In this document: positions 25,918 to 34,481 of the stretch, one piece after another | Position numbering within the stretch: position 1 is the stretch's first letter | Layout of the letters: every line of letters begins with the position of its first letter | Assembly: GCF_011927795.1 (NCBI RefSeq) | Contig: NZ_JAATJJ010000002.1 | Coordinates: 372,001 to 436,000 of the forward strand | Reading direction: 5' to 3' | Length of the DNA: 64,000 nt | From: Saonia flava | GTDB lineage: Bacteria > Bacteroidota > Bacteroidia > Flavobacteriales > Flavobacteriaceae | Translations under genes and position numbers: made by a program | Notes under the pieces: model-generated | Told to the model about the DNA's origin: nothing | Seen by the model: the letters and a program-made list of their open reading frames with translations, nothing else | Databases searched by the model: none

Positions 25918-26853
25918 ATGAAATCTAAAGCATTCCATACCATCACATTCCTCTTTTATATTTGCTTATACATATTTCCTTCTTTTATAGTGGCTCAGGA
26001 GAGGGATTCGATTGGTCTAAATTCGATAAAATTGGAAGCATTTAAGGTTATGGCTCAGTTCTTTGATTATGATAATAGCATACCATTAGAAGCTAGGATC
26101 GTTGATAAAGATGAGGAAACAAACTATACTCGGGAAAAAATAGTTTTAACAGGCCCGAGAAATAGTCGCGTACCCGGTTATTTAGCCATTCCGAAGGAGG
26201 GAAATGGTCCTTATCAATGTGTTTTATTATTGCATGGAGTTGGGGATTCTAAAGAAAGTTGGTGGAAAGAAAATAGTTTTACTTCAGGCGGACTATTAAC
26301 CAAACAGTTGATAGATTCTGGATTTGCAGTTTTAAGCTTGGATGCCCAATATCATGGCGAGCGAATACTGAATAATGATTACGAGTCTGCTGATGTTTTT
26401 ATTTTTCAGAAAGGTTGGATCATGCGCGCTAGAGATATGATTGTCCAAACAGTAATTGAATATCGTAGGGCCATGGATTATTTAGCAACACGTAAAGAAA
26501 TAGATTCCACTAGTTTTGGAGCAATTGGTTATAGTATGGGAGGCATGATGGTATTTAACTTAAGTGCCGTCGACTCCAGATTAAATGCATCTGTGGCAAG
26601 TGTTACTCCTGTATTAAAGGAACCCTTTTCAGCCCTTGCCGTCTATAATTTTGCGCCATTTGTTAATCGATCATCTTTTCTTATGATAATGGGGGAAAGT
26701 GATAGTAGGAACTATACAAAAAATGATGGCCAACGACTTTATGATCTGTTAAAGAGCAAAACCAAGGAAATTAAATGGTTCAATAGTGGTCATAAACTAC
26801 CAGATGAATGGACGAATAGAGCTTCAGAGTGGATGTCGAAATACCTGAAATAA
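25918..26853 (+). CDS. Secreted alpha/beta hydrolase (dienelactone hydrolase-like)
   Basis: This 311-residue protein has a signal peptide (FLFYICLYIFPSFIVAQ). The alpha/beta-hydrolase fold shows LLLHGVGDSKESWW (oxyanion region), the nucleophile elbow GYSMGG near residue 202, an acid candidate in MGESDSR, and the His in NSGHKLPDEW near the C-terminus. It is likely a periplasmic esterase; the substrate is unknown. It has its own cassette (GTTAGGCAAA at 25890 and TTTGCCTAAC at 26856). Confidence 0.88.
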   Translation: MKSKAFHTITFLFYICLYIFPSFIVAQERDSIGLNSIKLEAFKVMAQFFDYDNSIPLEARIVDKDEETNYTREKIVLTGPRNSRVPGYLAIPKEGNGPYQCVLLLHGVGDSKESWWKENSFTSGGLLTKQLIDSGFAVLSLDAQYHGERILNNDYESADVFIFQKGWIMRARDMIVQTVIEYRRAMDYLATRKEIDSTSFGAIGYSMGGMMVFNLSAVDSRLNASVASVTPVLKEPFSALAVYNFAPFVNRSSFLMIMGESDSRNYTKNDGQRLYDLLKSKTKEIKWFNSGHKLPDEWTNRASEWMSKYLK

Positions 26854-26855
26854 AC

Positions 26856-26920
26856 TTTGCCTAACAATGTGTATGATGTTCATGCCTTCCATTCGGTCGG
26901 CACGCCACATACACTCACCG
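26856..26920 (+). other. Compact attC-like site, 65 bases
   Basis: R'' TTTGCCTAAC (26856-26865) is a 10/10 mate of 25890. It is the shortest site here: arms ATGTGTATG and CATACACTC pair around a loop with CATGCC/GGCACG. It ends at G26920 abutting R1. Confidence 0.85.
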
Positions 26921-27098
26921 ATGATGTCGAATTATTCATTGATTTTTATTATTCTTAAAAGTACTCATCGGTCACTCCGCTCGATGGCACCTCAAATTTT
27001 ATTCCCACTACAGTCCAAAAACAAAAAAGGTTTTCACTATATTTCCTTAAAATTCCCCACTCGCACACTGCTTTCACAGATGTCGTACATAGCACCAT
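26920..27098 (+). repeat. R1 junction repeat, copy 8, internally deleted
   Basis: It begins GATGATGTCGAATTATTC; the middle GGCC hairpins are replaced by CAGTCCAAAAACAAAAAAGG, as in copy 34268. It ends ATAGCACCAT before G27099. Confidence 0.85.
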
Positions 27099-27140
27099 GT
27101 TGGCGGCAATGAGAAACAAAATAAATTAAAATCAAAAAAT

Positions 27141-28601
27141 ATGTCAAGACCAAAATTATTGATGGTAATTTTTTTAATTGTTTTTTGGGGTAACCATGTA
27201 TCTGCCCAGAGTCCTCTAAAAAACAGAGTGATAATTTTAACCGATATTGAAGCTGACCCAGATGACACACAATCATTGGTTAGACTTTTTTTATACTCCA
27301 ATCAAATAGATATTAAAGGATTGGTAGCTACTACTTCCTGTTGGCATACTGATGAAGTAAATCCAGAATCTATTGTCAAAGTTATTGAGGCCTATGGTAA
27401 AGTCCAGTCTAATTTACTTAAACATGAAAAGGGTTTTCCAACAGAGAACGAATTGCTAAGCCTAGTAAAGAGTGGTTTGCCCAAATATGGAATGACAGGT
27501 GTTGGTGAAGGTATGGATTCGCAAGGTTCAGAATGGATTATTAAGGAATTGGAAAGAGAAGATGATAGACCTTTATGGATTTCTGTTTGGGGTGGAGCAA
27601 ATACTTTGGCACAGTCCCTTTACAAAATCAAGAAAGAAAAAAGTAAAAATAAGGCAAGGGAATTGATTTCTAAATTAAGGGTATATACCATTTCAGACCA
27701 AGATGATAGCGGTATCTGGATACGAAACAATTTTCCAGATTTATTCTATATTGTTTCTCCTGGTGATGATTATGGAAGTGCCACATGGACAGGTATAAAT
27801 GGTGTATTTAATGGACTCGATAATAGCACAATCAGCAATACATGGTTGTCTAAACATATTCAGCAAGGGCATGGTCCACTTGGTGCTGCATACCCTGACG
27901 TATCTTGGGGTGTAGAAGGCGACACACCAGCATTTTTATCATTGATACCAAATGGTTTAAATAATGCCGAACACCCTGAATGGGGAGGCTGGGGAGGTCG
28001 CTACGAATTATATAAACCAGATTTTTCAAAAACAAAAGAAGGTAGATCCATTGTCGAAATTGCTCCTGAAACAAGACCCATATGGACAAATGCCACAGAC
28101 AACTACATTCGTTATATTCCAAGTGAATATGGGCGGAGTGTTAAAAAAGACACAACTGTTTTCAATGGGTATAAAGAAACCTTATGGAGATGGAGAAATG
28201 ATTTTCAACATGATTTTGCAGCACGAATGGATTGGAGCATTCTGTCATTTGAAGAAGCTAACCATCCGCCTGTACCAAAATTATCACACCCTGATAAAAT
28301 TATCGTAAAATCAGGGGAATCTTTTGGGTTGAATGCTTCAAATTCAACTGACCCAGATGGTGATAATTTGAGTTTTTTATGGTTTCCTTACCTCGAAGCA
28401 GGGACATATAAAGGGGAGTTTGAACTTGGTCAACCTGAAAATGCCAGTACAATCCATGGAGTAGCTCCTATAGTAAATAAGACTGAAACGATTCATATAA
28501 TTCTAAGAGTAGCAGATAAAGGAGAACCATCCTTATCAAGATATAATAGAATCATAATACAAATAGAACCTAAAAAAAAAAGGGCAACTAACTCAAACTA
28601 A
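27141..28601 (+). CDS. Secreted DUF1593 family (nucleoside-hydrolase-like) protein
   Basis: This 486-residue protein has a signal peptide (IFLIVFWGNHVSAQ). The N-terminal domain has the inosine-uridine nucleoside hydrolase-like calcium loop ILTDIEADPDDTQSL (about 32-46), the DUF1593 hallmark, followed by VWGGANTLAQSL and later ISDQDDSG. The C-terminal 100 residues (from about 375) are an Ig/PKD-like domain (SGESFGLNASNSTDPDGDN). In related bacteria these proteins occur with glycan utilisation; the substrate is unproven. First gene of the five-gene cassette 27100-30935. Confidence 0.88.
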   Translation: MSRPKLLMVIFLIVFWGNHVSAQSPLKNRVIILTDIEADPDDTQSLVRLFLYSNQIDIKGLVATTSCWHTDEVNPESIVKVIEAYGKVQSNLLKHEKGFPTENELLSLVKSGLPKYGMTGVGEGMDSQGSEWIIKELEREDDRPLWISVWGGANTLAQSLYKIKKEKSKNKARELISKLRVYTISDQDDSGIWIRNNFPDLFYIVSPGDDYGSATWTGINGVFNGLDNSTISNTWLSKHIQQGHGPLGAAYPDVSWGVEGDTPAFLSLIPNGLNNAEHPEWGGWGGRYELYKPDFSKTKEGRSIVEIAPETRPIWTNATDNYIRYIPSEYGRSVKKDTTVFNGYKETLWRWRNDFQHDFAARMDWSILSFEEANHPPVPKLSHPDKIIVKSGESFGLNASNSTDPDGDNLSFLWFPYLEAGTYKGEFELGQPENASTIHGVAPIVNKTETIHIILRVADKGEPSLSRYNRIIIQIEPKKKRATNSN

Positions 28602-28608
28602 ACGTTAA

Positions 28609-29202
28609 TTGTACTATAAAGAATCACATACTTTACTACTTAATAATATAGCGAGGTTTATTGATTTAACCGAGTTGGAAAAGCAAAAATACCTCTCTTT
28701 ACTTACTGAAATAAAAGTAAAAAAGAAGGCATTTTTAATGCAGGCTGGTGATGTTACAAAATATGAGTATTTTATAACAAAAGGTTGCTTAAAGGTGTAC
28801 ACATTAGATGAAGATGGAGCACCTCACATATCCATGTTTGCAGTAGAGGATTATTGGACTGGTGATTTGGCCAGTTTTATGACCAAAAAACCAACTCGTT
28901 ATTTTATTAAAGCTACAGAGCATTCAGAACTATTAGGAATTTCTAGGACTAATTATGATTTACTTTTTCAAGAAATACCAAAATTCGAAAAGTTTTATCG
29001 CATTCTATATCAAAGATCACTTATAAGTTATATAAGGCGTTCTAACCATGGTATTTCCTTAACTGCCGAGGAAAGATATATCGAATTCAAAAAGAAATAT
29101 CCAAAAATTGTTAATAGAATTACCCAAAAAGACCTCGCAGCTTATATTGGCATCACGCCAGAATTTATGAGTAAAATTATTTCTAAAGTCAATAGAATGT
29201 AA
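28609..29202 (+). CDS. Crp/Fnr family transcriptional regulator
   Basis: This 197-residue protein has an N-terminal cyclic-nucleotide-binding-like barrel (about 20-120: KKKAFLMQAGDVTKYEYFIT, GCLKVYTLDEDG) without the phosphate-binding loop seen in Crp. The C-terminal helix-turn-helix is ITQKDLAAYIGITPEFMSKI. The only reasonable start is a TTG at 28609, because the first ATG (28738) would cut the barrel; weak translation may be intended. It lies eight bases after the DUF1593 gene and before an outer-membrane-like protein, DoxX and a flavin reductase, which it probably regulates. Confidence 0.85.
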   Translation: MYYKESHTLLLNNIARFIDLTELEKQKYLSLLTEIKVKKKAFLMQAGDVTKYEYFITKGCLKVYTLDEDGAPHISMFAVEDYWTGDLASFMTKKPTRYFIKATEHSELLGISRTNYDLLFQEIPKFEKFYRILYQRSLISYIRRSNHGISLTAEERYIEFKKKYPKIVNRITQKDLAAYIGITPEFMSKIISKVNRM

Positions 29203-29255
29203 AAGTCTTAAACTAGTTCATTTTTTTTCATGTGCTTCTATCGGAATTTTGAAGC

Positions 29256-29900
29256 ATGAAAAAAATAGCACTCATTACCTCTTTTCTAACGATTGGGTTT
29301 GCCAACTATTTGCAAGCGCAATTTACACAAGCAGAACTGTTTTCTGGTTTTGATAAAACAGATTTTATAGTATACTCTAGTTATACAATCAACAAGAGTG
29401 AAACCCTTAGCATTAACACACTAGCTTTCTTTCAAAAATATAGAGATGAAGAAAACCAAGTCTTTGATGAGGCAGGTTTACAACCAACGGTATTTTGGAA
29501 TATCAATGCAAATGTTTCAATTGGACCATCTTTATATTACAACAGTTTTTCTGGGTATTCAGAACGTTTGTCAGCAAAGTTCACAGTAAAAAATTCACGA
29601 GTATTATTTGTAATTATTCCTACAGTAGCATATTCTGAGCAAAAGGGTGCTAGCTATGCCGAAATGTTTGCACAGTTTCAGCTTAATAAGCCAATAAATA
29701 AAAAAGTATCTCTTTGGTTAAACGGACAGTTCTTAACCGTATGGGATGAGTTTAAAACTCATTCTAGAAGTTTTCAACAATTACGTTCTGGTGTATCAGT
29801 TAATGGACATCAGCTTGGAATTGGTTTGGACCTTGACCAGTATGGGCCGAACCCTATAAAAAAATCATCTTTCGGTTTGTATTACCGAAAAACTTTATAA
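29256..29900 (+). CDS. Putative outer-membrane beta-barrel protein
   Basis: This 214-residue protein has a signal peptide (FLTIGFANYLQAQ). The rest shows alternating polar and hydrophobic strands rich in Tyr, Phe and Ser (FIVYSSYTINKSETLSI, VSIGPSLYYNSFSGYS, SFGLYYRKTL), ending in an aromatic-rich strand, as in small beta-barrels. No domain name can be given. It probably shares an operon with the Crp/Fnr gene before it and DoxX after it (22-base gap). Confidence 0.7.
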   Translation: MKKIALITSFLTIGFANYLQAQFTQAELFSGFDKTDFIVYSSYTINKSETLSINTLAFFQKYRDEENQVFDEAGLQPTVFWNINANVSIGPSLYYNSFSGYSERLSAKFTVKNSRVLFVIIPTVAYSEQKGASYAEMFAQFQLNKPINKKVSLWLNGQFLTVWDEFKTHSRSFQQLRSGVSVNGHQLGIGLDLDQYGPNPIKKSSFGLYYRKTL

Positions 29901-29922
29901 ACAATTTTAAATCTAAAACATT

Positions 29923-30378
29923 ATGAAAAATTTGGTAAAAACACTTTTAACGACAAATCCAAGTATTGGATTTAGCATTGCACGATCAACACTTGGTTTA
30001 GTAGTATTTCCTCATGGGGCACAAAAACTATTAGGTCTTTTTGGAGGCTACGGCTATTCCTCAACAATGGATTTTTTCACAACTCAAATGGGTTTATCTG
30101 GCATTATAGCATTTTCAATAATAATGATTGAGTTTTTTGGCTCTATTTCACTAATTCTGGGATTTATTAGTAGGTTTTGGGCATTATCACTTGCAGGCAT
30201 GTTCATGGGTATCATTTATACTACTCAGTTAGAACATGGCTTTTTTATGAATTGGTTCGGAGATAAAGCTGGCGAAGGTTATGAATATTCTCTTCTAATT
30301 ATAGGTCTAGCTTTGACCATAATAGTTAATGGTAGTGGAAAATGGTCAATTGATAATTTAATTTATAAAAAACAGTAG
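29923..30378 (+). CDS. DoxX family membrane protein
   Basis: This 151-residue protein has four membrane helices and the DoxX signature: SIARSTLGLVVFPHGAQKL, LGLFGGYGYSSTMDFF, FFGSISLILGFISRFWALSLAG, and LGLALTI-like final helix. DoxX proteins couple to redox or thiol stress responses in several bacteria. It is two bases from the NAD(P)H-dependent oxidoreductase gene, suggesting a joint redox function under the Crp/Fnr regulator. Confidence 0.88.
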   Translation: MKNLVKTLLTTNPSIGFSIARSTLGLVVFPHGAQKLLGLFGGYGYSSTMDFFTTQMGLSGIIAFSIIMIEFFGSISLILGFISRFWALSLAGMFMGIIYTTQLEHGFFMNWFGDKAGEGYEYSLLIIGLALTIIVNGSGKWSIDNLIYKKQ

Positions 30379-30380
30379 AA

Positions 30381-30917
30381 ATGAAAAAAATAATCACAAT
30401 AGCAGGGAGCAATAGTCAAAAATCTATCAACAAAAGTTTACTATCCCATACAACTAGTTTATTAGAAAACGTAGAAATTATTTCAATCGACTTAAACGAT
30501 TATGTCTTACCAATATATGGAGTTGATTTTGAAGCCGAAAATGGTATACCTACTGCAATCAAAAGATTAGATGAGTCATTTAACAAGACTGATGGTTTTA
30601 TAATATCTCTTGCCGAACATAATGGGTCTTATGCGGCGGTATTTAAAAATACTTTAGACTGGTTATCTCGTGCGAATATGAAAATTTGGAGAGAAAAACC
30701 AATGCTTTTAATGGCGACTTCACCAGGTGGCAGAGGTGGCACAACAGTCTTGCAAACTGCTAAGGCGTATTTTCCATACTTAGGAGGTAATATAATTGCA
30801 GATTTTTCATTGCCAAATTTCTATGATAATTATTCAGAAAATGAAATTTCTGACAACGAATTAAAAGAAGAGTTAAGCAAAAAACTAATGCTCTTTCAAC
30901 AGCATCTAAATAATTAA
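30381..30917 (+). CDS. NADPH-dependent FMN reductase family protein
   Basis: This 178-residue flavodoxin-like reductase has the FMN phosphate loop GSNSQKSINKSLL at the N-terminus, LAEHNGSYAAVFKNTLDWLSR (the PEYN-type loop) near residue 78, and ATSPGGRGG, the second FMN-binding loop. It transfers electrons from NAD(P)H to FMN or quinone-like acceptors. It is the last gene of the five-gene cassette; the attC mate of 27099 follows 11 bases later. Confidence 0.9.
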   Translation: MKKIITIAGSNSQKSINKSLLSHTTSLLENVEIISIDLNDYVLPIYGVDFEAENGIPTAIKRLDESFNKTDGFIISLAEHNGSYAAVFKNTLDWLSRANMKIWREKPMLLMATSPGGRGGTTVLQTAKAYFPYLGGNIIADFSLPNFYDNYSENEISDNELKEELSKKLMLFQQHLNN

Positions 30918-30923
30918 AAAAAT

Positions 30924-31050
30924 ATTACCGACAACATGTATAAGTAATAGGGATTTGAATTAAGATTCAAATCCCTATTCTTTTTTATTTTGTAATTTAC
31001 TTACCGAAATGTATCGCATATAAATTCGCTACTACTCATACACAAGACCG
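30924..31050 (+). other. attC-like site of the five-gene cassette
   Basis: ATTACCGACAAC (30924-30935) pairs at 10 of 12 with the start at 27099. A perfect hairpin GGGATTTGAAT...ATTCAAATCCC forms the loop. It ends at GACCG (G31050), followed by ATTGGC, not TT. Confidence 0.8.
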
Positions 31051-31077
31051 ATTGGCAACAATATAAAAATCGAACCG

Positions 31078-32280
31078 ATGAAGCTTTTTCCAAAATTTAT
31101 ATTACTAACTATAGGTTTGTTTTTAATTGGTTGTGACAATTCAAGTAAAACCATAGAAAATAATTTAGATGGTAGTACCAAAACATATCGTTTAAAGCCT
31201 TCACCAATCGGAAAGGAAATACTAGAAGCCGAAGTTGATTTTGTTTGCCCACCTTTCAGAGCCGATGGTAAAACAAACATTCAATTCGAACTTTCAATGG
31301 TAAACAACTTCAGGCAAAACCTAATTCTGAATTCTATTGATATAATTAATGCCAATGGCCAAGAGACTCTAATAAAGTCCTTTGACGACAATTATTTAGA
31401 AAACAATTTTATTCACCTAGGAATAAGGAATACTGAAGATAGTGTAATTCTTGAACCTGGACGGAAAGGGCTCATTGTGCTTCAGATTGAATTTGATGAC
31501 TCTCAAAGCATTCCGAACCAAATTTTTCATCGATTACAAGTAGGAATATCAAATAAGGGTTCAATTGTGGAAGTTCCTTTTGAAGTAGCCCTAATTAAAA
31601 TCCCAAATACGAATTCCATAGAATTAGGTTTACCCTTTAAAAAAGGAAAATGGTTTTATACAGCTGAAAGTCACAAAGATTCTAGATTCATTACTCAAGG
31701 TACACCAACATATCCACAACGTTTCGCAATAGACTGGGCTTATATTGAAGATAATGGTGTCTTTGTTAAGGAAGATATGTCCATTAACGAAAATTATCCA
31801 ACTTACGGACAAGAATTACTTGCTGTTGCTGATGGGATTATTGTGGAAATAAAAAATGATATTCCCGACAATGTCCCTGAACAAATAGACGTAAAAATAA
31901 CACGCGAAACAGTGTGTGGTAATTATGTAATTCTAGACATAGGAAATGATATTTACGCAGTATATGCACATTTAATTCCTGATAGTTTTAAAGTGACAAC
32001 AGGAGAAAAAGTTACGAAAGGACAGGTAATTGGTCTTTTAGGTAATAGTGGAAATTCAGATGGACCTCATTTGCATTTTCATTTAGAAACAAAAAGTCCA
32101 CGAGTTTTAGGTGGCGAAGGCATACCATATCACTTTGAAAAATTCAATCAACTTAAAAAGTATTCTTTCGAAGAATTAGGGACTATTTTTGAAGGGGAAA
32201 GTCTCGACTTAAAAAATTTGAATACAGAAATCAGATTTAATGAAATGCCTATTGGAAATGGTGTAGTTGAATTTGAATAA
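31078..32280 (+). CDS. M23 family metallopeptidase lipoprotein
   Basis: This 400-residue protein has a lipoprotein signal (LFLIGC, Cys19). The C-terminal domain (about 205-375) is LytM/M23-like: FAIDWAY holding the Asp of the first zinc box, a central ADGIIVEI, GNYVILDIGNDIYAVYAHL, and the final GPHLHFHLET with the zinc histidines. The usual HxxxD box reads RFAIDWAY with no His in place, so metal binding may be incomplete. The N-terminal 190 residues are beta-rich and of unknown family. It is single in its cassette (TGTTGCCAAC at 32284). Confidence 0.85.
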   Translation: MKLFPKFILLTIGLFLIGCDNSSKTIENNLDGSTKTYRLKPSPIGKEILEAEVDFVCPPFRADGKTNIQFELSMVNNFRQNLILNSIDIINANGQETLIKSFDDNYLENNFIHLGIRNTEDSVILEPGRKGLIVLQIEFDDSQSIPNQIFHRLQVGISNKGSIVEVPFEVALIKIPNTNSIELGLPFKKGKWFYTAESHKDSRFITQGTPTYPQRFAIDWAYIEDNGVFVKEDMSINENYPTYGQELLAVADGIIVEIKNDIPDNVPEQIDVKITRETVCGNYVILDIGNDIYAVYAHLIPDSFKVTTGEKVTKGQVIGLLGNSGNSDGPHLHFHLETKSPRVLGGEGIPYHFEKFNQLKKYSFEELGTIFEGESLDLKNLNTEIRFNEMPIGNGVVEFE

Positions 32281-32283
32281 TAC

Positions 32284-32410
32284 TGTTGCCAACAATGCAT
32301 AAAATAATAGCGGTTTAGTCGCTAATACTATAGTAAAATAAATGTAAAAAGTCTGTATTTAAACGAAAAGTTAGTGTATATAAATTCGCTACTATTCTTA
32401 TAGAAGACCG
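32284..32410 (+). other. attC-like site of the M23 cassette
   Basis: R'' TGTTGCCAAC (32284-32293) pairs with GATTGGCAACA at 31050, which carries an extra A after the first G. Arms AATGCATAAAATAATAGCGG and CGCTACTATTCTTATAG. It ends at G32410, followed by AATGGCAACA. Confidence 0.8.
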
Positions 32411-32476
32411 AATGGCAACAATTAAAAAAATGTAGCATTCAAGAAAAATTTCGCTCTTTAAGAAAAACCAAGCAAT

Positions 32477-33904
32477 ATGAACAAAACAATTTTAATAATT
32501 CTGATTTCAATTTTGGCAATTTCCTGTCAAACAAACCAAAAGAAAAAAGTAGAAAAAGAAAAAATATATCTAAACGGAAATTGGGAATATCTCGGATTTG
32601 GAAAAGCGATAGTTATTGCCGACAGCATTGTATATAGCTATCATACATCTACAGTCGGAAATGTAAAAACCTCGGACAATTCATCAACGGATTTTTTCAA
32701 TTTCTACACAGTTGATACATTATCAAACGATACAATACTTTTAAAAGATGGCGTTAAGGCTTTTAAACTTTTTAGAAGCGATAAAGATTTTGCGAAAAAT
32801 GTAAACGATAGTTTAGCCAAGGACCCTAAATACAACTTTGAGATATTATGGAACACATTCAATGAACAATACGTTTATTTTAAAGAGCGAAATATCGATT
32901 GGAAGAAAATTTATGAAAAATATGAACCTCAAGTTACTTCAGAGACAACACCTTTAGAACTATATCTAATCTTCGAGAAAATGCTCGGAGAATTAAATGA
33001 TGGTCACGTTTCTATCAATTTGCCCGATGAAATAGAAGAAGAATATGAAAGTCAATTTTCAAACAATGAAGAGGAAAATGATGAAGAAATCCCAGATGGA
33101 TTAGACAAAAAAGTAAAAGACTTAATCGTTGAGAAACACCTCAAAAATGTAAGCCATTTTAATCAAGGGGAACTCAAATGGGGAATGGTCGATAAAGATA
33201 TCGCCTATATCCAGACAACGAATATGATTAGCTGGGCGCATTATCCCATTGCGGATAGTTTATCGACTGAACAATTTTGGGAAGAATGGTGGAAAAAGCT
33301 TAACCAAGCAAACAATTACCACGACGATGTTGCGGTAGGTACTCGTTTTATGATGGATTCTATTACAAAAACTATTGAAAATGCAAAAGCTTGTATTATC
33401 GATTTGAGATTTAATGGTGGTGGTTTTGATGATGCTTCTGTTGAAATACTTAATCACTTTGTAAATAAAGAAACTGATATTTGCACTAAAAAGGTAAGAC
33501 TAGGCAAAGGATTCACTGAAAAGCATTTAATGACTCTGATTCCAGCCGAAAAAACATTTAATGGTAAGTTATTTATCCTAACAAGTCACGAAACAGCAAG
33601 TGCTGCTGAGTTACTCGTATTGGGTAGTAAAAAAATTCCAAACTCTAAAATTATTGGCTCAACAACAGAAGGTGTTTTTTCTGATATTTTAAGTAAAAAA
33701 CTTCCAAATGGTTGGACTTATGGACTATCTAATATGATATACGAATCAATGGATGGGATTAGTTATGAAGAAATTGGAATCACCCCAAATATTAAACTGG
33801 ATTATCCTATAAAATCTAAGGACTTTTACGAATATCTTTTGGTAGATTTAAAAGACGGAGATGATGCAATCGAAAAAGTAATCGAGATAGTAAAATCGGA
33901 ATAA
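32477..33904 (+). CDS. S41 family (C-terminal processing peptidase-like) lipoprotein
   Basis: This 475-residue protein has a lipoprotein signal (LAISC, Cys17). The S41 domain lies in the C-terminal half: TTPLELYLIFEKMLGELNDGHVSI (tail-binding part), IDLRFNGGG, and the catalytic ETASAAELLVLGS, where Ser is followed by AAE as in CtpA-type enzymes; Lys/Gln partners are not obvious. There is no classic PDZ domain. Acidic stretches (EEEYESQFSNNEEENDEE) sit near the middle. It probably trims periplasmic proteins. Single gene in the cassette from 32410. Confidence 0.85.
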   Translation: MNKTILIILISILAISCQTNQKKKVEKEKIYLNGNWEYLGFGKAIVIADSIVYSYHTSTVGNVKTSDNSSTDFFNFYTVDTLSNDTILLKDGVKAFKLFRSDKDFAKNVNDSLAKDPKYNFEILWNTFNEQYVYFKERNIDWKKIYEKYEPQVTSETTPLELYLIFEKMLGELNDGHVSINLPDEIEEEYESQFSNNEEENDEEIPDGLDKKVKDLIVEKHLKNVSHFNQGELKWGMVDKDIAYIQTTNMISWAHYPIADSLSTEQFWEEWWKKLNQANNYHDDVAVGTRFMMDSITKTIENAKACIIDLRFNGGGFDDASVEILNHFVNKETDICTKKVRLGKGFTEKHLMTLIPAEKTFNGKLFILTSHETASAAELLVLGSKKIPNSKIIGSTTEGVFSDILSKKLPNGWTYGLSNMIYESMDGISYEEIGITPNIKLDYPIKSKDFYEYLLVDLKDGDDAIEKVIEIVKSE

Positions 33905-33908
33905 AAAC

Positions 33909-34034
33909 TGTTGCCAACAAGGTATAAAAGCAATTGCGGTTCGGGTTCAAGTTCGAACCGTTTTTGTGTCCAATTTAGTATCTTGCTATCCGAAATATAG
34001 GTGCGTTTATCCGCTACTGTTCTTATACTAAACG
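33909..34034 (+). other. attC-like site of the S41 cassette
   Basis: R'' TGTTGCCAAC (33909-33918) pairs with GGCAACA of 32410. Hairpin CGGTTCG...CGAACCG inside. It ends at AAACG (G34034), directly followed by TCGAATTATTC of R1. Confidence 0.8.
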
Positions 34035-34267
34035 TCGAATTATTCATTGATTTTTATTGTTTTTAGAAGTATTCATTGGTCACTACGCTCGGTGGTACAA
34101 CCAATTTTATTCCCAATACCGCAAAATCCATAAGATACGGCCACTATGTGGCCTTCTTGAGGCCTGTTATTTGGGACACGGTGACCAAAAAAAGACAGGT
34201 TCCCAAACAACAGTCATGCGATTTTGCTATATTTCCTTAAAATTCGCCGGACTTCACATAGCGCGGC
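34034..34267 (+). repeat. R1 junction repeat, copy 9
   Basis: It begins GTCGAATTATTC without the GATGAT leader, carries the GGCC hairpins and ends AGCGCGGC. It is followed at once by a second R1. Confidence 0.9.
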
Positions 34268-34452
34268 GTCGAATTATTCATTGATTTTTATTGTTTTTAG
34301 GAGTATTCATTGGTCACTACGCTCGGTGGTACAACCAATTTTATTCCCAATACGGTCCAAAACCAAAAAAGGTTTTTACTATATTTCCTTAAAATTAGCC
34401 ACCAGCGCTCCAACTCGCACACTGCTTTCGCTGATGTCGTACATAGCGCGAC
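34268..34452 (+). repeat. R1 junction repeat, copy 10 (tandem)
   Basis: Starts with the same GTCGAATTATTC at a GGC|GTC joint. The middle is the deleted version found at 26920 (GGTCCAAAACCAAAAAAGG). Ends AGCGCGAC before core G34453. Confidence 0.9.
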
Positions 34453-34481
34453 GTTGGGCTTCATTACAAAACCAATCAATT

